DNA of 64,000 nucleotides from Celeribacter ethanolicus (GCF_001550095.1 NZ_LRUC01000036.1:118745-182744); one strand, 5' to 3'. Positions 1 to 8,090 are shown, counted from the stretch's first letter. Made by a program: numbers and translations. The notes: a model not told the origin generated them from the sequence alone.

Positions 1-367
1 CACCGGGGCCGCGATGGCGGAAAAGCTGGGGGTTGAGGACTATACTGACGGTCAGCTTTTCGATCCGATCATCAACGCACGCCTCGGCTCCGCCTATCTG
101 GCGCAGCTCGAAGAGGAATTCGGCAACAACGTCATGCTGATCGCAGTGGGCTACAACGCCGGTCCGTCGCGCGCCCGCGACTGGATCACCCGTTATGGCG
201 ATCCCCGCACGGGCAAGGTCGATCCGGTTGACTGGATCGAACATCTGCCCTTCCGCGAGACCCGCAATTACGTGATGCGTGTGGCCGAAAGTCTACCGGT
301 TTACCGCGCGCGCCTGCACGGGGAGACCGGGCCGATCCATCTGTCGAAGGAACTGGCGGCCCGTTAA
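1..367 (+). CDS. Lytic murein transglycosylase, C-terminal end (partial)
   Basis: The reading frame is open from the left edge (frame begins at base 2) and stops with TAA at 365-367, so only about 121 C-terminal residues are visible. The residues GYNAGPSRARDWI are the typical YNAG motif of the Slt70-type goose-lysozyme-like catalytic domain, followed by the usual RETRNYVMRV segment. Such enzymes cleave the MurNAc-GlcNAc bond of periplasmic peptidoglycan, forming 1,6-anhydro ends. The catalytic Glu and any signal peptide lie outside the window. It converges on the EamA gene with an 11-base gap. Assignment to the Slt family is firm; the exact subfamily is not determinable from the fragment. Confidence 0.9.
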   Translation, partial: TGAAMAEKLGVEDYTDGQLFDPIINARLGSAYLAQLEEEFGNNVMLIAVGYNAGPSRARDWITRYGDPRTGKVDPVDWIEHLPFRETRNYVMRVAESLPVYRARLHGETGPIHLSKELAAR

Positions 368-378
368 GCCTCAAGGGG

Positions 379-1248
379 TTAAGCGCCCCGCACCTGACGG
401 GCACGCAGAAAGGTGAATACACCGGCGGCCACGACGACCGCCGCGCCGATCACCACATTGTTGCGGATCACATCGCCAAAGACGAACAGCCTGAGAATGG
501 CGGAAAACGGCAGTTGCAGATAGGCAAAGGGCTGGATCGCGGAAGCTTCGGACAGCTCATAGGCCTTGATCAGCAGGTAATGCGAAGAGATCGAGGTTAC
601 GCACAGGAGACCCATCCAGAGCCAGTCCGTGGGAAGCATCGCCTGCCAGTACCAGACGCCGATCAGTGTCGTGACCACGGCCCCCGCGATGCCGGTGTAG
701 ACAAAGGTGACATCGGCGCTGTCGAAGCGCGCGACATAGCGGTTGAGAAGCCCGTAGAGCGCAAAACAGAAGGCGGCTGCGATGGGGAAGACCGCGTTGA
801 GGGAAAACACGCCGCTGCCCGGCTGGATGATGATCATCACGCCGATGAACCCGACCGCGACCGAGGCCCACCGCCGCCAGCCGATATGTTCACCCAGCAC
901 CGGCCCGGACAGCGCGGTGATCAAAAGCGGGTAGGCGGCAAAGATCGCGGGCGCATCCACCAGCCCCATGCGGACGAAAGCGGTGACCATGATCAGTATT
1001 TCAAAGGCCAGAAGCGCACCGCGAAAGAATTGCAGGCGCGGACGCGCCGAGCGCAGCACAGAGGTGAGCCGACCCTTGCGGGCCGCGAGTAACAGGACAA
1101 ACCCTGCGAAGACCCAATAGCGGATCATCACGATCATGAAGACGTTATACGTCCCTGCGAGATGGCGGGAGATACCGTCCTGCATCGCAAAGATGAAGGT
1201 CGCGGCGACCATCAGCCAGATGCCGAGCGCCGGGGTCTGGTTCGTCAT
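379..1248 (-). CDS. EamA/DMT-family transporter
   Basis: A 289-residue, almost entirely hydrophobic protein with about ten predicted membrane segments in two homologous halves, as in drug/metabolite transporters (EamA, RhaT-like). The second half carries the usual PFAYLQLPF segment near the last helices. The substrate cannot be read from the sequence; amino-acid or metabolite export is the common role in the family. Its ATG (1246-1248) overlaps the stop codon of the MnmD-like gene upstream (ATGA), so the two are translationally coupled. Nothing ties the transporter to tRNA modification beyond this overlap. Confidence 0.85.
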   Translation of the reverse strand: MTNQTPALGIWLMVAATFIFAMQDGISRHLAGTYNVFMIVMIRYWVFAGFVLLLAARKGRLTSVLRSARPRLQFFRGALLAFEILIMVTAFVRMGLVDAPAIFAAYPLLITALSGPVLGEHIGWRRWASVAVGFIGVMIIIQPGSGVFSLNAVFPIAAAFCFALYGLLNRYVARFDSADVTFVYTGIAGAVVTTLIGVWYWQAMLPTDWLWMGLLCVTSISSHYLLIKAYELSEASAIQPFAYLQLPFSAILRLFVFGDVIRNNVVIGAAVVVAAGVFTFLRARQVRGA

Positions 1249-1934
1249 GCTTTCATACCGCGGCTCATGTGGCGTTTGCGCCCGAAGCCTGCCGTGCGTT
1301 CGACGGTGAACCCCGCGTCGCTGAGTTTCTGGCGCACATGGCCGGCCGCCGTATAGGTCGCGAAGGTGCCGCCCTGTGCTGTGTGACGCCCGACCTCACG
1401 CATCAGTTCCTCACCCCAAAGTTCGGGGTTTTTCGCAGGAGAAAACCCATCAAGGAACCAGGCATCCGCCTGACCGTCCCACCCGGCAAGCGTCTCGCGC
1501 GCATCGCCGATTTTGACCTCGACTTCAATCTGCCCCAACCGAAAGGCACGTTTGCCCTCCGCCCATGCGGTGAGAAATGGCTCTGCAATCGCCTCGGCCT
1601 CAGGGAAGGCCGCAAGTGCCTTGGCAATATCGGGGGCGGTCATCGGGAAGGCCTCGAACGAGGTAAACCGTACCAGGCTCGGCCCATGCCAGATCAGCGC
1701 CAGTGCCAGCATGTTGAGCCCGGTGCCAAAACCCAGTTCAGCAATCTGAAAGCCGTCCCGAAGCCGCGCGGGAAGGTTATTGCCCGAAAGGAAAACATGT
1801 CGCGTTTCCTCAAGCCCGTTGCCGAGCGAGAAATAGGGGTCGTCGAACCGGGTCGAAACGGGGATTTGCCCGTCGCGCCATTCGATGTTGGCTGTCTGGC
1901 CGCCAATCTGGTGGCCGGTCTGGTTGTTGGTCAT
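1245..1934 (-). CDS. mnmD: tRNA 5-methylaminomethyl-2-thiouridine methyltransferase (MnmD-like)
   Basis: 229 residues from the ATG at 1932-1934. The protein matches the N-terminal half (DUF752) of bifunctional MnmC: a substrate-facing start with DDPYFSLGNGLEETRHVFL, the SAM-binding IAELGFGTGLNML, and DAWFLDGFSPAKNPELW. In the family it methylates nm5s2U to mnm5s2U at the wobble base of tRNAs for Lys, Glu and Gln. In E. coli it is fused to an FAD oxidase; here it stands alone, and an FAD oxidoreductase begins 75 bases away on the opposite strand. The frame stays open upstream of the chosen start, but the extension has no family similarity and overlaps the divergent gene. Confidence 0.88.
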   Translation of the reverse strand: MTNNQTGHQIGGQTANIEWRDGQIPVSTRFDDPYFSLGNGLEETRHVFLSGNNLPARLRDGFQIAELGFGTGLNMLALALIWHGPSLVRFTSFEAFPMTAPDIAKALAAFPEAEAIAEPFLTAWAEGKRAFRLGQIEVEVKIGDARETLAGWDGQADAWFLDGFSPAKNPELWGEELMREVGRHTAQGGTFATYTAAGHVRQKLSDAGFTVERTAGFGRKRHMSRGMKA

Positions 1935-2009
1935 GGGATGGCTTATGAGAGGGCGGGTTTGGCAGACCATGCTTTGAGCGGTGGTCACTTGCAACGGGTA
2001 AAAACGCAG

Positions 2010-3050
2010 ATGGGCAGAGCGGAAATCACGATTTATGGCGCGGGCGCCTTTGGTCTGTCCTGCGGCTTTGAGGCGGCGAAACGCGGCGCGAAGGTGCGGG
2101 TGATCGACCCTTACGGTGTCGGTCATGGCTCCTCGGGTGGCATCGTCGGGGCGCTTGCGCCGCACACGCCGGAGCGCTGGAATGCCAAGAAGGAATTTCA
2201 GTTCCAAAGCCTGATCCTGGCGCGCAGCCATTGGCCGGAGGTCGAAGCCACGGGGGGCGTGTCTTCGGGCTATGGCAATCTGGGCCGCGTGCAAGCCATC
2301 AAGGACGAGCGCCAATTGCAACTCGCCCGCGAGCGCGAAGATCAGGCAAAAGAGCTTTGGCAGGGTAAGGCCGAGTGGCGTGTCGTGACGCAGGGCGAGA
2401 CGGGCTATTGGGCGCCGATCAGCCCGACCGGGTATCTTATTCACGACACGCTTTCGGCGCGGCTCAACCCATGGCGGGCCTGCGCCTCGCTTGCCGCCGC
2501 GATCACGGCATTGGGGGGCGAGGTCGCCACAGAAGGCCCCGAAGAGGGCGCGGTGATCCATGCCTCCGGCTGGTGGGGGCTCCGCGCGCTCAATGAGGCG
2601 TTCGGCAAAGAGGTCGGCAATGGTGTGAAGGGGCAGGCGATCCTTTTGGAGTTGCCGCTCCCCGAAGCGCCGCAGCTTTACGGCGAGAGCCTGCATGTCA
2701 TCCCGCATGCCGACGGCACCACGGCGATCGGGTCTACGTCTGAGCGCGAGTTCGACAGTTCCGACGCCACGGACGCGCAAGCCGACGCGCTTTTGGCACG
2801 CGCGCGCGACACCGTGCCTGCACTCCGGGATGCGCCCGAGATTCGCCGCTGGGCCGGGGTACGCCCGCGTGCCAAATCCCGCGCGCCGATGCTGGGGGGA
2901 TGGCCCGAACGCGCGGGACATTTCATCGCCAACGGGGGGTTCAAGATCGGCTATGGCATGGCGCCGCTTGCCGCACAGGTTTTGATTGACCTTGTGCTGG
3001 AGGGGCGCGACGCTGTTCCGGAAGAGTTCCGCGTGGAGGCGAGCCTATGA
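2010..3050 (+). CDS. FAD-dependent oxidoreductase, probable stand-alone MnmC oxidase domain
   Basis: 346 residues. The N terminus has a dinucleotide-binding fold, ITIYGAGAFGLSCGFEAAKR followed by the acidic VIDP, and then SSGGIVGALAPHTP, as in D-amino-acid-oxidase/MnmC C-terminal domains. The C terminus has the second FAD contact, GHFIANGGFKIGYGMAP. Size and fold fit the MnmC half that oxidatively removes the carboxymethyl group from cmnm5(s2)U, and the divergent MnmD-like neighbour supports that role. Glycine or amino-acid oxidase activity remains possible because MnmC, ThiO and DAO domains are close. The ATG at 2010 was chosen because the glycine-rich motif starts nine residues later. The stop overlaps the next gene by four bases. 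Confidence 0.75.
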   Translation: MGRAEITIYGAGAFGLSCGFEAAKRGAKVRVIDPYGVGHGSSGGIVGALAPHTPERWNAKKEFQFQSLILARSHWPEVEATGGVSSGYGNLGRVQAIKDERQLQLAREREDQAKELWQGKAEWRVVTQGETGYWAPISPTGYLIHDTLSARLNPWRACASLAAAITALGGEVATEGPEEGAVIHASGWWGLRALNEAFGKEVGNGVKGQAILLELPLPEAPQLYGESLHVIPHADGTTAIGSTSEREFDSSDATDAQADALLARARDTVPALRDAPEIRRWAGVRPRAKSRAPMLGGWPERAGHFIANGGFKIGYGMAPLAAQVLIDLVLEGRDAVPEEFRVEASL

Positions 3051-3439
3051 AAGTGACCTCTCTCGATCACCTCGTGCTGACCGTGGCCGACATCCCGGCG
3101 ACCGTGGCGTTTTACACCGAGGCGCTGGGCATGGAGTCGGAAAAATTCCACCCGTCCGATGGCACCACGCGCCATGCGCTGCGCTTTGGGGCGCAAAAGA
3201 TCAACTTGCATCAGGCCGGGCAGGAATTCGAACCGAAAGCCGCCCATGTGCAGGCGGGCTCGAGCGATCTGTGTTTTTTGACGGATATGCCTGTGGCCGA
3301 CTGGATGCGGCATCTGTCGGACAAAGGAATTTCCGTCGAGGAAGGTCCGGTCAGCCGCACCGGCGCGACCGGGCCGCTTTTGTCGATCTATCTGCGCGAC
3401 CCGGACGGCAATCTGATTGAGCTGTCAAACCGGCTTTGA
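3047..3439 (+). CDS. VOC (glyoxalase/bleomycin-resistance-like) family protein
   Basis: 130 residues with a vicinal-oxygen-chelate fold: it begins TSLDHLVLTVADIPATVAFY, which supplies the first metal-ligand His, and ends YLRDPDGNLIELSNRL, which carries the usual C-terminal metal-ligand Glu. These proteins are small metal-dependent dioxygenases, isomerases or resistance proteins; the substrate here is unknown. The ATG overlaps the stop of the FAD oxidoreductase (ATGA), so both are expressed from one message. Its 3' end overlaps the convergent FMN reductase gene by 15 bases. Confidence 0.85.
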   Translation: MKVTSLDHLVLTVADIPATVAFYTEALGMESEKFHPSDGTTRHALRFGAQKINLHQAGQEFEPKAAHVQAGSSDLCFLTDMPVADWMRHLSDKGISVEEGPVSRTGATGPLLSIYLRDPDGNLIELSNRL

Positions 3440-3964
3440 CGCGGCCTCACGCAGGGCGGTCATGAGCTTTTCAAGCCCGGCCACGGTGCGCTCATTGATC
3501 AACCGCCCCTGAGGGTCGAAGGCATGCGAGCTGTCGGCCACCAGAACCTCCGGCGCTTGCAACAGATGTGCGTTGAACGGGGTCAACGCCCAGCGAAGAC
3601 TATATTGCGAGCGCTCCCCGCCCGCGCGTCCCGCCGCCGCCGACATGATCGCGACGGGTTTGCCCTCCCAGGGTTTCACCCCGGTGCGGCTCACCCAGTC
3701 GAGGGCATTCTTGAGAAGACCGGGGATCATCTTGTTATACTCCGGCGTCGACATCACAACCGCATCGGCATCGCGGATCTGCTCAGCCAGCACCATGACC
3801 TCGGACGGAATGCCCTCTGCTTCCAGATCGGCGTCATAAAGCGGCAGGCGCAGGTTGGCCTCGGTGAACTCGCAGGGCCCAAAGAGCCGCACCGCCTCAT
3901 GCATGAGTTTCGTATTGGTCGAGGCGGCCCGCAGCGCGCCCGAGATGCCGAGAAGTTTGAGCAT
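3425..3964 (-). CDS. NADPH-dependent FMN reductase (flavodoxin-like), cobO-linked
   Basis: 179 residues with the ISGALRAASTNTKLM phosphate-binding loop and the MSTPEYNKMIPGLLKNALDWVSR motif of the NADPH-dependent FMN reductase/ChrR/azoreductase family, normally a cytosolic flavoprotein reducing quinones, chromate or free flavin. Its ATG (3962-3964) shares a base with the cobO stop region, so it is the last gene of an lrgA-lrgB-cobO operon. CobO needs Co(I), which in aerobic organisms is supplied by a flavin-dependent reductase. That this protein fills that role is an inference from position only; it is not homologous to the known CobR family as far as I can judge. Confidence 0.85.
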   Translation of the reverse strand: MLKLLGISGALRAASTNTKLMHEAVRLFGPCEFTEANLRLPLYDADLEAEGIPSEVMVLAEQIRDADAVVMSTPEYNKMIPGLLKNALDWVSRTGVKPWEGKPVAIMSAAAGRAGGERSQYSLRWALTPFNAHLLQAPEVLVADSSHAFDPQGRLINERTVAGLEKLMTALREAASKPV

Positions 3965-4578
3965 CAGAACTCCACCCCCTGTTGCGCTTTCACGCCGGAG
4001 CGGAACGGGTGTTTCACCAGTTCCATCTCGGTCACCAGATCGGCGATCTCGATGATCTCCTCCTTGGCGTTGCGCCCGGTCAGGACGACATGGGTCAGGG
4101 GCGGTTTCTCCGTGGTGAAGAAATCCACCACCTCCTGCACATCGAGATAGTCATAACGCAGCGCGATGTTGATCTCGTCGAGCAACACCATGCGGTTCTC
4201 CGGATCGCGGATCAGCTCCTTGGCCTTCTCCCACGCAGCTTTCGCCATTTCGATGTCGCGGGCCTTGTCCTGCGTCTCCCAGGTAAAGCCCTCACCCATC
4301 GTGTAAAACTGGCAGATGTCAGAGAAATGTTCTGTGATCAGATCGCGCTCACCACAGTCCATGCCGCCCTTGATGAATTGCACCACGGCAGAAGGCATCC
4401 GATGCGCGATACAGCGGAAAATCATCCCGAAGGCGGCGGAGCTTTTGCCCTTGCCCTTGCCGGTATGGACGATGATCAGCCCCTTCTGATCGGTCTTGGT
4501 GGCCATGATCTTGTCGCGGGCAGCCTTTTTCTTGGCCATCTTGGCGGCGTGGCGGTCAAGGTCGTTCTGGTCTGACAT
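3964..4578 (-). CDS. cobO: Cob(I)yrinic acid a,c-diamide adenosyltransferase
   Basis: 204 residues of the CobO/BtuR/CobA family. A charged N-terminal segment of about 32 residues is followed by the P-loop VHTGKGKGKSSAAFG (roughly residues 38-51), and later by VLLDEINIALRY with the Walker-B-like DE. The enzyme transfers the 5'-deoxyadenosyl group of ATP to Co(I) corrinoids in the cytosol, forming the Co-C bond of adenosylcobalamin. The C terminus GVEF with RSGVKAQQ is typical. The gene lies 12 bases downstream of lrgB and overlaps the FMN reductase, separate from the other cob clusters in the window. Confidence 0.96.
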   Translation of the reverse strand: MSDQNDLDRHAAKMAKKKAARDKIMATKTDQKGLIIVHTGKGKGKSSAAFGMIFRCIAHRMPSAVVQFIKGGMDCGERDLITEHFSDICQFYTMGEGFTWETQDKARDIEMAKAAWEKAKELIRDPENRMVLLDEINIALRYDYLDVQEVVDFFTTEKPPLTHVVLTGRNAKEEIIEIADLVTEMELVKHPFRSGVKAQQGVEF

Positions 4579-4590
4579 GTGTCCTCCCGG

Positions 4591-5307
4591 TCAGAAAAAC
4601 AGTTGTACGAAGATCGGTGCGATCAACGAGGTGAAAATCGCGTTGAGCACCATGCCGATCCCGGCGAACGCGCCCGCCGTGCCATCGACCTGAAACGCGC
4701 GCGCCGTGCCGATGCCGTGCGCGGCCACACCGGTGGCAAAGCCGCGTGCCCGATAGTCGCGCACTCCGATGAGGTTGAGAAGGGGTGTCGTGACGACAGC
4801 GCCGATCACTCCGGTGATCAGGACCAAAGCGACGGTCAGGGTCGACAACCCGCCGATGGTCTCGGACACACCGATGGCGACTGGCGAGGTCACCGCCTTG
4901 GGTACGAGCGACAGCAAGACCTCGCCTCTGAGCCCGCAAGCATAGCCGATGGCGGTGGCCGAGACCATGGCAACGAGTCCGCCGACCACGAGAGCAGCCA
5001 ACATCGGCAGGGCGCTTTTCTTGATCCGCTGCCAGTTCTTCCAAAGCGGCACGGCGAGTGCCACCGTGGCCGGCCCGAGCAGGAAGTGGACGAATTGCGC
5101 GCCTTCGAAATAGGTCGTGTAGCTGGTCTTGGTGGTCACCAACAGTGTCGACAGCAGGATCATCGAGATCAGCACCGGGTTCACGAAAGGGCGGTTCCCC
5201 GAAAGGTTGAACGCGCCGAGTCCGATCAGATAAGCCAGAAGCGTCAGCGTCAGCCACAAAAGCGGACTGGTGGAGAGATAGCTCCAGATGTCTAGGATCT
5301 CAGTCAT
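4591..5307 (-). CDS. lrgB: LrgB/CidB family membrane protein
   Basis: 238 residues from the ATG at 5305-5307. The frame could start 24 bases further out, but the inner ATG places the protein start MTEILDIWSYLSTSP in the normal register. It has many membrane segments with the family's conserved PKAVTSPVAIGVSETIGG and RGFATGVAAHGIGTARAF. LrgB works with LrgA; Gram-positive pairs modulate murein hydrolase activity, and plant and bacterial homologues transport glycolate, pyruvate or lactate. It overlaps lrgA by eight bases. The coupling to cobO 12 bases downstream is unusual and is discussed in the findings. Confidence 0.92.
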   Translation of the reverse strand: MTEILDIWSYLSTSPLLWLTLTLLAYLIGLGAFNLSGNRPFVNPVLISMILLSTLLVTTKTSYTTYFEGAQFVHFLLGPATVALAVPLWKNWQRIKKSALPMLAALVVGGLVAMVSATAIGYACGLRGEVLLSLVPKAVTSPVAIGVSETIGGLSTLTVALVLITGVIGAVVTTPLLNLIGVRDYRARGFATGVAAHGIGTARAFQVDGTAGAFAGIGMVLNAIFTSLIAPIFVQLFF

Positions 5308-5665
5308 TTTGCCGCTCATCCTTGTAGCCACGCGCCTGGTTGACGAATTTGAACGTCAGCGCTCCCGCCGCGATGGAGAGCACCGTCGATCCGACGAGGG
5401 CGGCGGCCAGAGGTAGGCCGATGGTGGACATCTGGTCGAGATATTGCACGATGCCGACCCCCGCAGGCACGAACAGAAGCGAGAGATGCGACAGCAGTCC
5501 GCTTGCGGTTTTTTCGATTGCCGGACCAACACGGGGGCGGGTCAGAAGCAGGATGGCCAGAAGAACCATGCCGATCACCGGGCCGGGCAGGGGCAAGGAA
5601 AAAGAGCGGGCGAGGATTTCACCGACAAGCTGAAACCCGAGGAGAATGCCGAAATGCAGGATCAT
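5300..5665 (-). CDS. lrgA: LrgA/CidA family holin-like membrane protein
   Basis: 121 residues with four hydrophobic segments and the family core LPLPGPVIGMVLLAILLL and LLFVPAGVGIVQYL. It is the small partner of LrgB in holin-like or organic-acid transport pairs. I start at the ATG at 5663-5665 (MILHFGILLGFQ), since the upstream part of the open frame is basic, proline-rich and unlike the family. It is the first gene of an lrgA-lrgB-cobO-FMN reductase operon. The 153 bases upstream hold the terminator of the next minus-strand gene; I recognise no promoter motif there. Confidence 0.9.
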   Translation of the reverse strand: MILHFGILLGFQLVGEILARSFSLPLPGPVIGMVLLAILLLTRPRVGPAIEKTASGLLSHLSLLFVPAGVGIVQYLDQMSTIGLPLAAALVGSTVLSIAAGALTFKFVNQARGYKDERQND

Positions 5666-5773
5666 GTGCGTGCCTCGTTGCTGCGCCGGATGACGCGGAG
5701 GCAGTTTTACGCGCTTGCGGGCGCGCTGCAAGCACACAAGGCCGGGCAAATCAGGCATAGCGGACATGAAAAA

Positions 5774-5796
5774 GGCGCACCCCTCACGGATGCGCC
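5774..5796 (-). terminator. Intrinsic terminator of the multipass membrane protein gene
   Basis: GGCGCA (5774-5779) pairs with TGCGCC (5791-5796), extended by CC/GG, and on the minus strand it is followed by a run of five T residues. It lies 23 bases past the stop codon of the gene ending at 5819. Confidence 0.7.
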
Positions 5797-5818
5797 CTTC
5801 CCGTCAGATCGCGAGGCT

Positions 5819-7021
5819 TTATTCTGCCGGAACCGGCGTCGCCTGCGTGCGACTGAAATGCTGGGCATTCAGGCGGAACACCAGCGCGATCATGGCGAAC
5901 TGGAAGCCAAAGGCGATGGCGGTGATCGCCCAATAGATCACGCTGAATTTTTCGATCACCCCGGCCTGCACCAGACCGGCGTTGACGAAAAACTGGATCA
6001 GCACCGAAAGCGCTACCCCCGGACAGACCAAAGCATAAGAGCCGGGAGAGGTTTTCGACCCGAAGACGAAATCCTTGAAATAGCCCTGACGTTTCAAAAC
6101 GACGAGGCCGAGGCCTAGAAAGACAACCTGAAGCGACAGCATGCGGGCGAGGAACATCATCGTGCTGGCCGGATCGGAATGGCCCTCGAACGTGTGCAGC
6201 CCGTGTGCCTGACGCATGAACAGGATCGACAGGATGGTGACGATCGGAATCACGATCAGAAGCGTCGGGCCGGATTCCTCATGCGTGCCGTAGTGCAGCA
6301 TCGAGTTGAAGGCCGTGGTCAGTGCAACCAGCGCATAGATCAGGGCCGCGACCGCGAAGAAGGTCGAAAGCACAAGCCCGGTCGCCACGATCCACGGCAC
6401 ATGCGACATGGCGGCAGGAGCGGCAAAGCCCACGCCGACCATGGAAAGTGCGAAGGCTGGCAGCATCTGGGCGAAGGAGTTATGCGATGTCACATCGAAC
6501 ACACCACCCTTGGCGAGTACCCGCCCGAGAAAATCGCCGATGATCGACAGCGCGATCCAGCCGATGATACCGAAGGCGATCATCGCGAAGGGAAAGAGAT
6601 ATTCCACCACGGGCCACAGCCCCGGCACATAGACCATGCCCGCCACGAAGAGCGCGTTGACCGACATGGCGAGTGCCAGCGGCATCGCCAGCATGGTCGA
6701 TTCCGCATTCGAATTGCGCAGCGCCTGAAACCGTTCGGTTTTCTTAAGCGCCGCATATTGGCCGAGGTTCCAGATCAGGTATTTGAGGTTGAGAAAGACG
6801 AAGACGGCAATGCCGAGCCAGGCCACCAGAATGGCGATTTTCATCGGCAGGGCACCGGTGGAAAAGGCGGTGAGAATGTCTTCGAACACCGGCACCGGGC
6901 GGCCCGGATGGGGCACCCAGAACATGAGATACATGAAGAAGGTGACAGAGAGGCCACCGGCGCCGAGCGAGGCGAGGAAGTACGTCGGGACGTAATGGTC
7001 CGCTGCACGTGTCGGTTTCAT
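5819..7021 (-). CDS. Multipass membrane protein of unknown function (TsoY-like/TehA-like topology)
   Basis: 400 residues from the ATG at 7019-7021, which sits behind a good ribosome site (CAGGAGACC). The open frame continues upstream, but that part covers the promoter. About ten hydrophobic segments are spread over the whole length, starting PTYFLASLGAGGLSVTFFMY and including FMRQAHGLHTFEG between helices. The topology recalls tellurite-resistance/C4-dicarboxylate (TehA-like) transporters and proteins annotated as TsoY family, but I cannot confirm the assignment. A SqrR/BigR-like operator lies immediately upstream, which suggests a link with reactive sulfur or sulfide. Confidence 0.75.
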   Translation of the reverse strand: MKPTRAADHYVPTYFLASLGAGGLSVTFFMYLMFWVPHPGRPVPVFEDILTAFSTGALPMKIAILVAWLGIAVFVFLNLKYLIWNLGQYAALKKTERFQALRNSNAESTMLAMPLALAMSVNALFVAGMVYVPGLWPVVEYLFPFAMIAFGIIGWIALSIIGDFLGRVLAKGGVFDVTSHNSFAQMLPAFALSMVGVGFAAPAAMSHVPWIVATGLVLSTFFAVAALIYALVALTTAFNSMLHYGTHEESGPTLLIVIPIVTILSILFMRQAHGLHTFEGHSDPASTMMFLARMLSLQVVFLGLGLVVLKRQGYFKDFVFGSKTSPGSYALVCPGVALSVLIQFFVNAGLVQAGVIEKFSVIYWAITAIAFGFQFAMIALVFRLNAQHFSRTQATPVPAE

Positions 7022-7034
7022 GAGGGTCTCCTGA

Positions 7035-7079
7035 GATATATTCCGTTTGTCGAATGTATTTTCGGGAAAAGATATATTC
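7035..7079. promoter_or_regulatory. Putative SqrR/BigR-type operator (ATTC-N8-GAAT) with flanking repeats
   Basis: The exact pattern ATTC (7040-7043), eight bases, GAAT (7052-7055) matches the operator consensus reported for the persulfide-sensing ArsR-family repressors SqrR/BigR. GATATATTC occurs at 7035-7043 and again at 7071-7079, and GAATGTAT (7052-7059) is nearly inverted to ATATATTC (7072-7079), giving room for two dimers. The block begins 14 bases upstream of the start codon of the membrane protein gene on the minus strand. The repeats are seen; the identity of the regulator is inferred. Confidence 0.5.
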
Positions 7080-7241
7080 TGGACACATGTCAAAACGCCG
7101 CGCGACGAAATGGATCGGCGAGAATGCGCCGAATGCAAGGGCGCCATTGATGAAATCCCGCCTGTCTTTTGAGGCAACTGGCCCTTCCGCAAACAAAGCG
7201 TTAGGTGTTGACCGCATGGCAACCTGTTGATCGGGGGGACA

Positions 7242-8090
7242 ATGAAGCTGGCGCGTATCACAACCTATCCGGTCAAGAGTCTGACCGGGTCGGATCATGC
7301 CGCCGTCAAGGTTCAGCCGATCGGCATCGAAGGCGATCGGCGCTGGGCGGTTGTCTATCCGAACGGGATCGTTGCGACGCGTCGGGAATTGCCGCGCATG
7401 GCACATCTGAGCGCGGTTTGCACCTCCTATGGCATTTCGATTTCCTTTGAAGGCGCTCGTCTCGATGTGCCTTTCCCCTCCGGTGCGCCGAGTTCGGTCA
7501 AGGTGTTTTCCTGCCTGATCGAGGGTGTCGAGGATGCGGGCAATTACGCTTCGCATTTCCTGTCCTCCGCGCTCGAACGCGAGGTGCGACTCGTATGGTT
7601 TCCCGAGACGGCCCGCCGTCCGGTGTCCCGCGCCTATGCTGGCGAGGGGTATTTCACAGCCTTCTCCGATGGCTATCCGCTGCTCTTGACCACGATGGCC
7701 TCTCTGGCGGAGCTGAACGCGGAACTGGCCGCACCGGTGGAGATGCAGCGGTTTCGCCCCAATGTCGTGATCGCCGGCGATATCGAGCCCTGGTCCGAGG
7801 ACACCTGGCGGGTGATCCGCATCGGCTCTGCGGTGTTTCGTGTGGTCAAGCCCTGCGAGCGCTGTGTCATGATCACCCAGGATCCGCAGACCGGCGAGCA
7901 GACCCATCCGCGTGAACCGCTTGCGACGCTGGGGCGCCTTCACCGCGCGGTCACGGGTAAGATCATCTTCGGCCAGAATCTGGTCGTCGAAGAAGAAGGC
8001 AGCATCGTTCTCGGCGATGAGGTCGAGGTGCTGGAACGCGGTCCGTCCAATATGCTCGACCCGAAGCGCGGTGGCGAGCAGTCGTTTTAG
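7242..8090 (+). CDS. MOSC domain protein
   Basis: 282 residues. It begins MKLARITTYPVKSLTG, the start of the MOSC N-terminal beta-barrel domain, and ends in a MOSC domain containing KPCERCVMITQDPQTGEQ, where the conserved Cys is the presumed sulfur or molybdenum cofactor-handling residue. Family members are YcbX/mARC-type molybdenum enzymes or sulfur-carrier modules; a mARC-like N-hydroxyl reduction role is possible but no ferredoxin domain is attached. The ATG at 7242 follows GGGGGG at good spacing; a TTG 15 bases upstream is in frame but has no ribosome site. It is divergent from the membrane protein gene. Confidence 0.88.
   Translation: MKLARITTYPVKSLTGSDHAAVKVQPIGIEGDRRWAVVYPNGIVATRRELPRMAHLSAVCTSYGISISFEGARLDVPFPSGAPSSVKVFSCLIEGVEDAGNYASHFLSSALEREVRLVWFPETARRPVSRAYAGEGYFTAFSDGYPLLLTTMASLAELNAELAAPVEMQRFRPNVVIAGDIEPWSEDTWRVIRIGSAVFRVVKPCERCVMITQDPQTGEQTHPREPLATLGRLHRAVTGKIIFGQNLVVEEEGSIVLGDEVEVLERGPSNMLDPKRGGEQSF

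Noticed and set aside
1935..2921. Upstream extension of the MnmD-like frame on the minus strand
   Set aside because: The open frame continues, but the extra part overlaps the divergent FAD oxidoreductase and shows no family similarity.
5300..5665. Holin-like lrgA as a sign of a prophage
   Set aside because: It is paired with lrgB and cobO; no phage structural, integrase or lysis genes are nearby.
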